64,000 nt of DNA from Nitrospirota bacterium (GTDB lineage: Bacteria > Nitrospirota > Nitrospiria > Nitrospirales > Nitrospiraceae). Numbering within the stretch: the stretch's first letter is position 1; every line of letters begins with the position of its first letter. Both the position numbers and the translations under genes were made by a program. The notes beneath the pieces are model-generated. The model had not been told where the DNA came from. It ran no database searches and saw only the letters and a list, made by a program, of their open reading frames with translations. Positions 8,583 to 15,886 of the stretch are shown here, one piece after another. Location: contig SCVN01000008.1 of the NCBI GenBank assembly GCA_004296885.1, forward strand, positions 124,001-188,000, given 5' to 3'.

Positions 8583-8993
8583 CTAACCGGATTGACGCAG
8601 AAGCTTGACCTGTTCGATCGTTTCCTGCAGATGGGGAATCGGGGTGGCGCCGGGACGGCGGGCCTTCAAGAGTTTTTCTGCATCCGCATAGCTCATGCCC
8701 TTCGCGCAGACCAGGTAGGCGATGGCCATCGACACCGAGCGCCCCATGCCGGCCCGACAGCAGACCAGCAATTTGTTGGTCGGCGGCTGCTGCACTAGCC
8801 AATCCACGACGGCTTTCACATCCTTGGGGTCGGCCTGGCCGAATTCCTTCAGCGGGATGTAGTGGTAGGCCACGCCCTTGGGGGGAGGGATCGTATGCTC
8901 CCCCGAGACAAACAACACGCTGCCGACGAAGGGCGGCGGCTTCTGCGCATCCTCGATATTGCCGACCAGCAGTTGTTCGTTCACGAAATGCAT
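8583..8993 (-). CDS. Dual-specificity protein phosphatase-like protein
   Basis: A 136-residue single-domain cysteine phosphatase. The P-loop reads VCCRAGMGRS, giving catalytic Cys79 and Arg85 in the C-x5-R arrangement; Asp55 is a candidate general acid. The residue before the nucleophile, normally His, is Cys here. Family members remove phosphate from Ser/Thr/Tyr proteins or from other phosphorylated molecules. GGAGG is only 2 nt from the ATG. It is probably the first gene of the udg-mutM group. Confidence 0.8.
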   Translation of the reverse strand: MHFVNEQLLVGNIEDAQKPPPFVGSVLFVSGEHTIPPPKGVAYHYIPLKEFGQADPKDVKAVVDWLVQQPPTNKLLVCCRAGMGRSVSMAIAYLVCAKGMSYADAEKLLKARRPGATPIPHLQETIEQVKLLRQSG

Positions 8994-9177
8994 GGCCTCC
9001 GTTATATACCGACTGTCGAGCGACCGTCAATGTGGCGCAGGAGGCCACCCGTTGCATGACACCACCCCTTCCGCAGCGGGATCGGACCATGCCTGATCCC
9101 GTCTGCCCAAACCCTGTCCCAACCCGCGCAAACGACCGCCGCATCTGACTGCCAATGCGCGCATGCGCGGCTGGTTG
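8994..9177. other. Divergent intergenic stretch without a recognised gene
   Basis: This stretch separates the minus-strand phosphatase from the plus-strand Fur-type promoter. I see no supported ORF or strong hairpin. It must contain the phosphatase promoter, which I could not identify with confidence. Confidence 0.4.
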
Positions 9178-9206
9178 TTGACACCAAGCCCTGGCTATGG
9201 TATTGA
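9178..9206 (+). promoter_or_regulatory. Sigma-70-type promoter at the head of the TonB locus
   Basis: TTGACA (9178-9183), a 17-bp spacer and TATTGA (9201-9206). This is a near-ideal arrangement; transcription would start near 9213. The -10 overlaps a Fur-like operator. Confidence 0.75.
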
Positions 9207-9218
9207 GAATAAGATTCA
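9204..9218 (+). promoter_or_regulatory. Fur-box-like operator
   Basis: TGAGAAT-A-AGATTCA has the 7-1-7 layout of Fur sites (consensus TGATAATnATTATCA); the left arm matches 6 of 7 and the right arm 4 of 7. It overlaps the -10, as expected for repression under iron-replete conditions. Another Fur-family regulator is possible. Confidence 0.55.
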
Positions 9219-9326
9219 CTTTCACTCGCTCACCAGCCGGTCCCCCCGATCGGACTCGGTCGAGCACAGGCCAGAGGACCCCAGTCCAGAGCCCATGTCG
9301 GCAATGCCGGCCTGGGCTTTTTGTTT
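9213..9326 (+). ncRNA. Candidate Fur-controlled small RNA or terminated leader
   Basis: The interval runs from the predicted start of the 9178 promoter to a strong terminator, giving an RNA of about 114 nt with no ORF. It contains GGCCAGAGGACC followed by GTCCAGAGCCC (9269-9294), a module repeated at 9711-9737. Size, operator and terminator resemble RyhB-type iron-responsive sRNAs, but there is no sequence relationship I can claim. Read-through would make it the leader of the com-like gene. Confidence 0.5.
9290..9326 (+). terminator. Intrinsic terminator
   Basis: AGCCCA (9290-9295) pairs with TGGGCT (9313-9318), with an inner GGC/GCC stem, followed by TTTTTGTTT. Confidence 0.85.
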
Positions 9327-9495
9327 GGGCAAATCGGCACTCCCGGCTCCGTGATCAAAACGGGCCGGAGCAAACTGGCGCGAAGACTCACGGAACCAGG
9401 AGGCCGGATGTGAAGGAGTTGCCCCGCGTCTCACGGCCCTCACAGTGCAGACGTGCCCGTCCGGGGCATAAACAGGAGAGAGAAGGAGAGCGTGC

Positions 9496-9669
9496 ATGGT
9501 GAATGAGGAGCAGTTCATATTGTCCCCCAGCGACATTCGTTGCCGATGCGGGCAACTCGTGGCCCGTTGGTACAAATCCGGCATCCAGATCAAGTGCAAG
9601 CGCTGCCGCCGACTCGTCAATATCAACTTTACGTCCATTCAGGGAGAACAGCCGGCGCAGCTCAGGTAG
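9496..9669 (+). CDS. Com-like small zinc-finger protein
   Basis: A 57-residue protein from an ATG with AAGGAG 8 nt upstream. The core IRCRCGQLVARWYKSG followed by IQIKCKRCRRLVNI matches the Com zinc-finger family, named after the phage Mu protein that binds mom mRNA and frees its ribosome binding site. The spacing here is C16-x-C18, then C34-x2-C37; the first pair is CxC rather than the usual CxxC. It lies between two terminator hairpins and directly upstream of the AraC-type gene. An RNA-binding regulatory role is inferred from the family. Many bacterial Com homologues are uncharacterised. Confidence 0.75.
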   Translation: MVNEEQFILSPSDIRCRCGQLVARWYKSGIQIKCKRCRRLVNINFTSIQGEQPAQLR

Positions 9670-9710
9670 AGACAATATGCCGCGCCAGCCGACGAGGGCG
9701 GCGCATACAA

Positions 9711-9737
9711 GGCCAGAGGACCGACCGTCCGGAGCCC
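9711..9737 (+). repeat. Second copy of the GGCCAGAGGACC leader module
   Basis: GGCCAGAGGACC followed by GTCCGGAGCCC closely matches 9269-9294. In both copies GGAC and GTCC can form a small hairpin and the final AGCCC is the 5' arm of a terminator. Confidence 0.7.
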
Positions 9738-9770
9738 GACACCGCCTAGGCAGTGTCGGGCTTCTTTTTT
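9733..9770 (+). terminator. Terminator abutting the araC-type ribosome binding site
   Basis: AGCCCGACAC (9733-9742) pairs with GTGTCGGGCT (9753-9762), followed by TCTTTTTT. The T-tract ends one base before GGAG, the ribosome binding site of the next gene, so the AraC-type gene needs read-through, or the hairpin also controls translation. Confidence 0.85.
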
Positions 9771-9779
9771 GGAGACACC

Positions 9780-10352
9780 ATGACGACTCGTGCACATGTC
9801 CAGGCACCATCCGATACGCGAATCCAGGTCATTGCGGCCATCCGCCGGCACTCTCCCCTTTGGGCCACACGGCTGGATCAAGCGGCCACCAAGCAACGCC
9901 CGATCGCAGACGAAGGGCGCGCGGCGGAACACGGCAACCTCTTCGAGGAGTTGAAACGACTCCTCACGCAACTCGAGGCGCAGCCGGCACCCGCTCAGGA
10001 CCTCACCCGCACCATCCGAGGGTTCATGGAAACGAATTTACATCGTGGGTTGACGCTGAAGGAACTCGCCAAATTCCTCGGGTACTCGGAAAAATATTGC
10101 TCCGACCTCTTTCAATCCTTGATGGACGAACCGTTTTCTCAATGCGTCAAACGGTTGCGGATCGAGCGCGCCGCGCAATTGCTGTTGGACACGAAGACCC
10201 CGCAAGCCGCGATCGCCGAGGCGCTCGGCTTCAGCGACCAATTTGCCTTCAGCCACTTCTTCAAACGGGAAGTGGGCTGCTCGCCCCGAACGTTCCGTAT
10301 CCGGTCCGGAAACCGGCCCTCCGCTCGCCACGGCGGCTCGGAACCCGAATGA
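9780..10352 (+). CDS. AraC-family transcriptional regulator
   Basis: A 190-residue protein with the AraC-type double helix-turn-helix at residues 75-175 (LTLKELAKFLGYSEKYCSDL for the first helix pair; IAEALGFSDQFAFSHFFKRE for the second). The N-terminal 70 residues are short and show no cupin domain, so the effector-binding part is atypical or absent. ATG 9780 follows GGAG closely. Its stop overlaps the HlyD-type gene start (ATGA), which ties it to the exporter and TonB genes; it probably regulates this locus. Confidence 0.85.
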   Translation: MTTRAHVQAPSDTRIQVIAAIRRHSPLWATRLDQAATKQRPIADEGRAAEHGNLFEELKRLLTQLEAQPAPAQDLTRTIRGFMETNLHRGLTLKELAKFLGYSEKYCSDLFQSLMDEPFSQCVKRLRIERAAQLLLDTKTPQAAIAEALGFSDQFAFSHFFKREVGCSPRTFRIRSGNRPSARHGGSEPE

Positions 10353-11608
10353 GCACCGCGCCGAAGAACCGTCCCCATGACAGCGACCTCTCGGTCCTCT
10401 CTATTCCCCGTCCGGAAGAACCGGTCCCTCCTCCCCGCCCGGCGGGCCGGCAACGATGGTGGCTATGGGCTTGCGGCGGCGGCGTTCTCGCGCTGGGCGG
10501 ATATGCCGCTCTGGTCGCGGTTCCGAACGCCACGCCCGTGGACGTCGTAACCGTAACAGGGCTCCGGTCCGCAGAGGCGCCCGGCACCGTGAGCGCAAGC
10601 GGGTACGTCGTGGCGCAACGCCAGGCCCAGGTGGCGTCCAAAGGAACCGGGCGGCTGGAGTATCTCGGCGTCCAGGTCGGGGACCATGTGCAAACCGGCC
10701 ACGTGATCGCCCGGATCGAACAGGCCGACGTGGCGGCCAACGTTCGCGAGACCCAGGCGAGACTGGACGTCGCCAAAGCCGCGCTCGCGAACGCCAGACC
10801 GGAACTCCAGGACGCCGCGTTGAATCACGGCCGCCTGCAGGGACTGCTGGCTAAGACCTTCGTCACGCAGGCGGAATTCGATGTGGCCGTGGCGCGCCTG
10901 CGCCGAGCCAGGGCGTCCGTTCGCTCTGCGGAGGCCGCCATCATGGCAGCAACCGCCGAACTCCAGGCCGCGGAGGTGCAGATGGAGAGCACGAATATCC
11001 GGGCGCCGTTCGACGGCACGATCGTCAAGAAGTATGCGGAGGTCGGCGAGGTTGTCGCCCCGCTGGCCGCGTCCTCCGTCTCGCGGGGGGCGGTCGTGCT
11101 CGTCGCAGACCTGACCTCCTTGATGGTGGAAGCGGAAGTGTCCGAGTCCATGATCGGCACGATCCGCCAGGGGCAAACCGCCGAGCTCACGCTCGACGCG
11201 ATTCCCGGCAAACGGTACGGCGGGGCCGTGAGCCAGATCGTTCCCACGGCGGATCGGTCCAAAGCCTCCATCCTGATCAAGATCCAATTCCTGGATTTGG
11301 ACGAGCGCGTACTGCCCGAGATGAGCGCCAAAGTCGTCGTGCAAACCGGCGGCCCCCAGGAACTGCGCCCGAATGCCCCTCTCGGCGTCGGCCTCCCCAA
11401 GGCGGCCCTGATCGTCCGGGAAGGCCGGCACCTGGTGCTGGCGGTGAAGGACGGGATCGTGGTCGAGCGGACAGTGCAGGTCGGACAGGACCTCGGCAGC
11501 CTGGTCGAAGTCCGGGGAACCCTCGAGCCGGGGGATAACGTGGTCATCAACCCGCCGCAGCACTTGAAGGCCGGCGACGCCGTGCGGGCCATACGAAAGG
11601 AATCCTGA
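10349..11608 (+). CDS. HlyD/MacA-type periplasmic adaptor of an ABC exporter
   Basis: A 419-residue membrane-fusion protein. One transmembrane helix (about residues 36-57) anchors it, followed by a biotinyl-lipoyl half-motif (LEYLGVQVGDHVQTGHVIAR), an alpha-helical hairpin and the second half-motif (STNIRAPFDGTIVKKYAEVG), then beta-barrel domains. Such adaptors link an inner-membrane ABC transporter to an outer-membrane channel. It overlaps the AraC-type gene by 4 nt and lies 4 nt before the ATPase gene. No TolC-type channel is encoded in this cluster. Confidence 0.9.
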   Translation: MSTAPKNRPHDSDLSVLSIPRPEEPVPPPRPAGRQRWWLWACGGGVLALGGYAALVAVPNATPVDVVTVTGLRSAEAPGTVSASGYVVAQRQAQVASKGTGRLEYLGVQVGDHVQTGHVIARIEQADVAANVRETQARLDVAKAALANARPELQDAALNHGRLQGLLAKTFVTQAEFDVAVARLRRARASVRSAEAAIMAATAELQAAEVQMESTNIRAPFDGTIVKKYAEVGEVVAPLAASSVSRGAVVLVADLTSLMVEAEVSESMIGTIRQGQTAELTLDAIPGKRYGGAVSQIVPTADRSKASILIKIQFLDLDERVLPEMSAKVVVQTGGPQELRPNAPLGVGLPKAALIVREGRHLVLAVKDGIVVERTVQVGQDLGSLVEVRGTLEPGDNVVINPPQHLKAGDAVRAIRKES

Positions 11609-11612
11609 ACCC

Positions 11613-12287
11613 ATGCCGTCCTCGATCGTGGAACTGCATCACGTGTGCAAATCCTACTACCGAGACCGCCGCGAAATTCCCATCCTCCGGAACCTCTCGC
11701 TGACCATCCCTGCGGGAACGTTTCTGGCCGTCATGGGTCCCTCCGGATCCGGGAAAACGACCCTTCTGAACCTGCTGGCCGGCATCGACAGGCCGACCTC
11801 CGGTGCGATCCGCGTGGCGGGCACCGGCGTGTCAACCCTCTCGGAATCGGCGCTGGCCCGGTGGCGCACGCGGCACATCGGCTTCATCTTCCAATTCTAC
11901 AATCTGATTCCGGTGCTCACGGCGGCGGAGAACGTGGAATTGCCGCTGCTGCTCACCCCGCTGTCCCGGCGGGAGCGGACGCAGCACGTCCATGCGGCGC
12001 TCGCCCTCGTCGGACTCGCGGATCGCATGCAGCACTACCCGCGTCAGTTGTCGGGCGGGCAGGAGCAGCGGGTCGGCATCGCGCGGGCGATCGTGAGCGA
12101 TCCCACGCTCCTCCTGGCCGACGAGCCGACGGGCAACCTCGACAAGGACTCGGCGAACGACATCCTGACCTTGCTCGCGCGACTGAACCGAGAAATGGCC
12201 AAGACCATCGTCATGGTCACGCACGACCCGCAAGCCGCGGAACGGGCGCATTCGGTCCAGCGGCTCGAAAAAGGCGTGCTGGCCTAG
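11613..12287 (+). CDS. ABC transporter ATPase (MacB/LolD type)
   Basis: A 224-residue ATPase with Walker [10 protein letters not shown] (42-50), Q-loop Q94, signature LSGGQ (146-150), Walker B LLLADE (166-171) and switch His204. It belongs to the MacB/LolD/FtsE group that works with FtsX-type permeases. Two such permease genes follow, so the likely complex is an ATPase pair with a permease heterodimer plus the HlyD-type adaptor. Substrate unknown. Confidence 0.93.
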   Translation: MPSSIVELHHVCKSYYRDRREIPILRNLSLTIPAGTFLAVMGPSGSGKTTLLNLLAGIDRPTSGAIRVAGTGVSTLSESALARWRTRHIGFIFQFYNLIPVLTAAENVELPLLLTPLSRRERTQHVHAALALVGLADRMQHYPRQLSGGQEQRVGIARAIVSDPTLLLADEPTGNLDKDSANDILTLLARLNREMAKTIVMVTHDPQAAERAHSVQRLEKGVLA

Positions 12288-12314
12288 CCGGCGCGCAGGC
12301 AGGAGGCCATCGGC

Positions 12315-13484
12315 ATGACCCTCTTTCATCTGGCATACAGGAATGCATGGCGGCAGAAAGCCCGCACTATCCTCACCGTGGCGGGCCTCGCCGTCGTCGT
12401 GCTGGGGCTGGGGCTGCTCCGAACGACCGTGACGGCCTGGTATGCAGGCGTAGAGGCCTCGGTGCAGAACCGGCTGATCACGCGGCATGCCGCGTCCCTG
12501 TCCATCCACCTCCCGCTGGCTTACCGGGACCGTATCGCCGCCCTCCCCGGCGTGACCGGCGTGTCCTATGCCAACTGGTTCGGCGGAGTCTATCGCGACG
12601 CCAAGGGATTCTTTCCGCAATTCGCCGTCGAGGCGCGGTCGTATCTGGACCTGTATCCTGAATTTCGGCTGACCGCGGCGGAACGGGACGCGTTTCTCGG
12701 CGATCGCCAAAGCTGCATCGTCGGCCGGAAACTCGCCGCTCAGCACGGGTGGAAGATCGGCGACCAGATCCCGCTCAAGGGCAGCCTGTATCCCGGAGAC
12801 TGGGAATTCGTCGTGCGCGGGATCTACCAGGGCGCCGAACGCGCCACCGACGAGACGCTCTTGCTGTTCCACTGGGACTATTTGAACGAACGGCGTCGGG
12901 CGACTGATCCCGACCGCGCCAACACCGCCGGATGGTTCGTCGTGCAAGTCACGGAGGCCTCGCGAGCCGCCACGCTCGCGAACGCCGTCGACGCCGGTTT
13001 CGCAAATTCGGCGGCCGAGACCAGGACGGAAACCGAGCAGGCTTTTCAAATGGGATTCGTCGCGATGGCCGGCACGCTGATCCTGACGTTGGACCTCATG
13101 GCCGTGCTCCTGAACGGCATTACGCTGCTCGTCCTGGCCAATGCACTGGCGATGTCCGTCCGGGAACGGACCCGGGAGTACGCCGTGATGAAGACGCTCG
13201 GGTTCCGTCCCATCCACCTCGCCGGGTTGATCGCCGGAGAATCGCTCCTGATCGCGGCCCTGGGCGCGGCCGTCGGCGCGACGCTCACGATTCCGGCGTG
13301 CAAGGCCTATGGCGCGCTGTTGACGAATCGCCTGGGGAATTTCTTCCCGGTGTTCGCGCTGCAACTGCGGACCCTGTGGCTCATCATCGGCGCCACCCTG
13401 CTGGTCGGGCTCATGGCCTCGGTCGCGCCGATCCTGCGGGTGACGCGCATCCGCATCACGGAAGGGTTGAGGCACATCGGCTGA
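12315..13484 (+). CDS. FtsX/MacB-type ABC permease, first subunit
   Basis: A 389-residue permease with an N-terminal transmembrane helix (TILTVAGLAVVVLGLGLL), a periplasmic MacB-like domain of about 220 residues, and three C-terminal helices starting near residue 255 (FVAMAGTLILTLDLMAVLLN). The cytoplasmic loop contains RERTREYAVMKTLGF, typical of FtsX-domain proteins. It is separated from the ATPase gene by 27 bp and from the second permease gene by 2 bp. Confidence 0.88.
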   Translation: MTLFHLAYRNAWRQKARTILTVAGLAVVVLGLGLLRTTVTAWYAGVEASVQNRLITRHAASLSIHLPLAYRDRIAALPGVTGVSYANWFGGVYRDAKGFFPQFAVEARSYLDLYPEFRLTAAERDAFLGDRQSCIVGRKLAAQHGWKIGDQIPLKGSLYPGDWEFVVRGIYQGAERATDETLLLFHWDYLNERRRATDPDRANTAGWFVVQVTEASRAATLANAVDAGFANSAAETRTETEQAFQMGFVAMAGTLILTLDLMAVLLNGITLLVLANALAMSVRERTREYAVMKTLGFRPIHLAGLIAGESLLIAALGAAVGATLTIPACKAYGALLTNRLGNFFPVFALQLRTLWLIIGATLLVGLMASVAPILRVTRIRITEGLRHIG

Positions 13485-13486
13485 CC

Positions 13487-14659
13487 ATGCGGCTGCTCTT
13501 CGCCTACAGCGTTCGGAACCTGCTGGCCAGGCGCCTGACGACCGGCCTCACCGTCGCCGGGCTGAGCCTCGTGGTCTTCGTCTTCGTGGCCGCGCTGATG
13601 CTGGCCCGCGGCCTCGAGACGACCCTCGTCGGCACGGGCCTCCCGGACAACGTCCTGATCCTCCGGAAAGGCGCGACGACGGAGATCGCCAGCGGCATCT
13701 ACCGGGACCAAGCCAACATTCTGCAAATCCAGCCGGAGGCCGCCCTGGGAACGGCCGGCCGGCCGCTGGCGTTCGGCGAACTGGTCGTGCTGATCACACT
13801 CACCAAGCGCGGCGAGGCCAGCACGGCGAACGTGATCCTGCGGGGTACCGCTCCGGAGGCCTTGCGTCTGCGCCCGCAAGTCCGCCTGACCCGGGGACGC
13901 GCCTGGCGGCCGGGCACGACCGAAGTGATCGCAGGCACGCAGGTCGCCGGACGATTCGAACGCGCCGGGTTGGGACAGCGCCTCCGCTTCGCCAAACGGG
14001 ACTGGACCATCGTCGGCCTGTTCGACGCGGCCGGAAGCGGGTTCGAATCGGAGATCTGGGGGGACGCCGACCAATTCATGGCGGCTTACGGCCGCGACTC
14101 GTTTTCCTCCTTCACGCTGCGGCTGTCCCATCCGGCCCTGTTCGACGCGTTGAAGACCCGCCTGGAAAACGATCCGCGTCTCTCCTTCCAGATCAAACGG
14201 GAACGGGACTACTACGCCGAAAAATCCGCGATGCTCTCCGCGTTCATCACCTTGCTGGCCTCGGTCCTGACGATCATCTTCGGCATCGGGGCGATTTTAG
14301 GCGCCGCCATGACCATGCACGGATCCGTGTCGAACCGCACGGCGGAAATCGGGACGCTGCGCGCGCTGGGATTCGCCCGCCGCCACATCCTGGCCGCGCT
14401 GATCGCAGAGTCGCTCCTGATCGGAGGCGCGGCGGGGCTCTGCGGCATAGCCGGCGCCTCGCTGTTGCAGACCGTGACCGTGTCCACGATGAATTGGAGC
14501 ACCTTCTCGGAATTGGCCTTCGGATTCGCTCTGTCGCCCGGCATCGTAGCCCGCGGGCTGCTGTTCGCGCTCATCATGGGATTCCTGGGAGGGCTGGCGC
14601 CGGCGACCCGCGCCGCCCGCCTCCCGATTGTCGCCGCGCTGGGGACCCGCAACGGCTGA
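13487..14659 (+). CDS. FtsX/MacB-type ABC permease, second subunit
   Basis: A 390-residue paralogue of the preceding permease with the same layout: N-terminal helix (TTGLTVAGLSLVVFVFVAAL), large periplasmic domain, and C-terminal FtsX domain with NRTAEIGTLRALGFARRHI. ATG 13487 is 2 bp after the previous stop. The pair suggests a heterodimeric exporter. No convincing terminator follows, but a new Fur-like operator precedes tonB. Confidence 0.88.
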   Translation: MRLLFAYSVRNLLARRLTTGLTVAGLSLVVFVFVAALMLARGLETTLVGTGLPDNVLILRKGATTEIASGIYRDQANILQIQPEAALGTAGRPLAFGELVVLITLTKRGEASTANVILRGTAPEALRLRPQVRLTRGRAWRPGTTEVIAGTQVAGRFERAGLGQRLRFAKRDWTIVGLFDAAGSGFESEIWGDADQFMAAYGRDSFSSFTLRLSHPALFDALKTRLENDPRLSFQIKRERDYYAEKSAMLSAFITLLASVLTIIFGIGAILGAAMTMHGSVSNRTAEIGTLRALGFARRHILAALIAESLLIGGAAGLCGIAGASLLQTVTVSTMNWSTFSELAFGFALSPGIVARGLLFALIMGFLGGLAPATRAARLPIVAALGTRNG

Positions 14660-14781
14660 CGTCGGGCAGCTCTTCGACCACCGGACATGCCTCCTCTCCT
14701 GATTTTCCGGCCAAAAAACATACGGCTCCAAGAATTCGAACATTCTCAAATAAACGATAAGTCATTAACTTGTCACTTTGA

Positions 14782-14796
14782 CGAGAACGTTTCTCA
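14782..14796 (+). promoter_or_regulatory. Fur-box-like operator upstream of tonB
   Basis: CGAGAAC-G-TTTCTCA is a near-palindrome with the 7-1-7 Fur layout in an AT-rich stretch 29 bp before tonB. TTGACG (14778-14783) could be a -35, but no -10 at standard spacing is clear. Confidence 0.5.
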
Positions 14797-14824
14797 ATAT
14801 CATTTTAAACGGACTGCCGACACG

Positions 14825-15871
14825 ATGATTATTCAAGTTCTGCCGCGCACGGAGGAAGCGCCCCTCCTTGTTCACAGTTGGGTTTTCTCATTCGCGCTCC
14901 ACGGTCTGATGGTCGGAGCCGCGGTCGCCTTCTTGTCCGAGGTCCAGCCGCGTCCCCAACCGGAACCGTTCACCTGGAAGGTTGCCCTCACAAACGCGTC
15001 GATTCAGCCGCCGCTGGAACCCGAACAGCCTGCGCCGGACGAGGCAAAGTCGAGCCAAACCGCCACTCCTGTCCGGAACCAGCAACCCCCGACGCAACCG
15101 GCGACGCGATCGTCCGAGCAAGCCATCGCGACGATGCCACCGCAAGTGGTGCCGGCACATGCGCCCGAGCCGCCCAGCGCCACAGTGCAATCGAGCGAGC
15201 CACAGCGGCCCGCAGAGGCGGACGTGGCGCCACTGAACCAGGCGGTCCAGTACGTCGCCCGGCAGGAACCGGTTCAGGAACAACAGCCTGAGACTCGGGA
15301 GAGCCAGCAACCGATCCAACCGGCCCAGGTAGCCGGCCTCTCGACCACCCCGGTTGAGCAGACTCATCAAGCAGCGCCTGCCGAAGCCCAACCAACGATC
15401 TCGACGTCCCCCGGGCCGGCGTCCGCCGAGCCGGAGCCGCCTGTTCCGTCCGTGACCGCAGCCTTCCCGTCGAACCGTCCGACTGATCCGGCTCAGGCAA
15501 GCGTGCCGGGGACAAGTACGTCCGCCGCTCCCGCTCTCGTGAAGGCCAACGCGGCTGCCGCCTCCGCCCGAACGGGCAAGGCGGATCATCGGTGGCTGGC
15601 CGAGACCCTCTGGCACCGGATCCAACGGCTCAAACAGTATCCCAAGCTGGCTCGAAACCAGGGATGGGAAGGGCGGGTCGTCGTCCGGGTGTTGATCAAA
15701 GAAGACGGCAGTCTCATGGACGCAAACGTCGTCGAAAGCTCCGGCTTCGAGATCCTCGACCTCGACGCCGTCGACCTCATCCGGCAGGTGTGCCCGCTGA
15801 CGCTCAAACAGGCCCTGGGCCAAACTCACGTGGCCATCCACATTCCCATCCAGTACCGACTCGATCAATAA
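14825..15871 (+). CDS. tonB: TonB energy-transducing protein
   Basis: A 348-residue TonB. It has one membrane helix (about residues 18-38), a long Pro/Ala/Glu/Gln-rich linker of about 200 residues that spans the periplasm, and a C-terminal TonB domain (WLAETLWHRIQRLKQYPKLA; then GWEGRVVVRVLIKEDGSL; ending HIPIQYRLDQ). TonB carries proton-motive energy from ExbB/ExbD to outer-membrane receptors. The ATG at 14825 was chosen because the helix then sits at the N-terminus; no strong Shine-Dalgarno is visible. ExbB and ExbD are not in the window. Confidence 0.92.
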   Translation: MIIQVLPRTEEAPLLVHSWVFSFALHGLMVGAAVAFLSEVQPRPQPEPFTWKVALTNASIQPPLEPEQPAPDEAKSSQTATPVRNQQPPTQPATRSSEQAIATMPPQVVPAHAPEPPSATVQSSEPQRPAEADVAPLNQAVQYVARQEPVQEQQPETRESQQPIQPAQVAGLSTTPVEQTHQAAPAEAQPTISTSPGPASAEPEPPVPSVTAAFPSNRPTDPAQASVPGTSTSAAPALVKANAAAASARTGKADHRWLAETLWHRIQRLKQYPKLARNQGWEGRVVVRVLIKEDGSLMDANVVESSGFEILDLDAVDLIRQVCPLTLKQALGQTHVAIHIPIQYRLDQ

Positions 15872-15886
15872 GCAAAGGAGACCAAC

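Noticed and set aside
15042-15560. Protein repeats in TonB linker as a separate domain
   Set aside because: Pro/Gln/Ala/Glu-rich low complexity is the normal periplasm-spanning linker of TonB.
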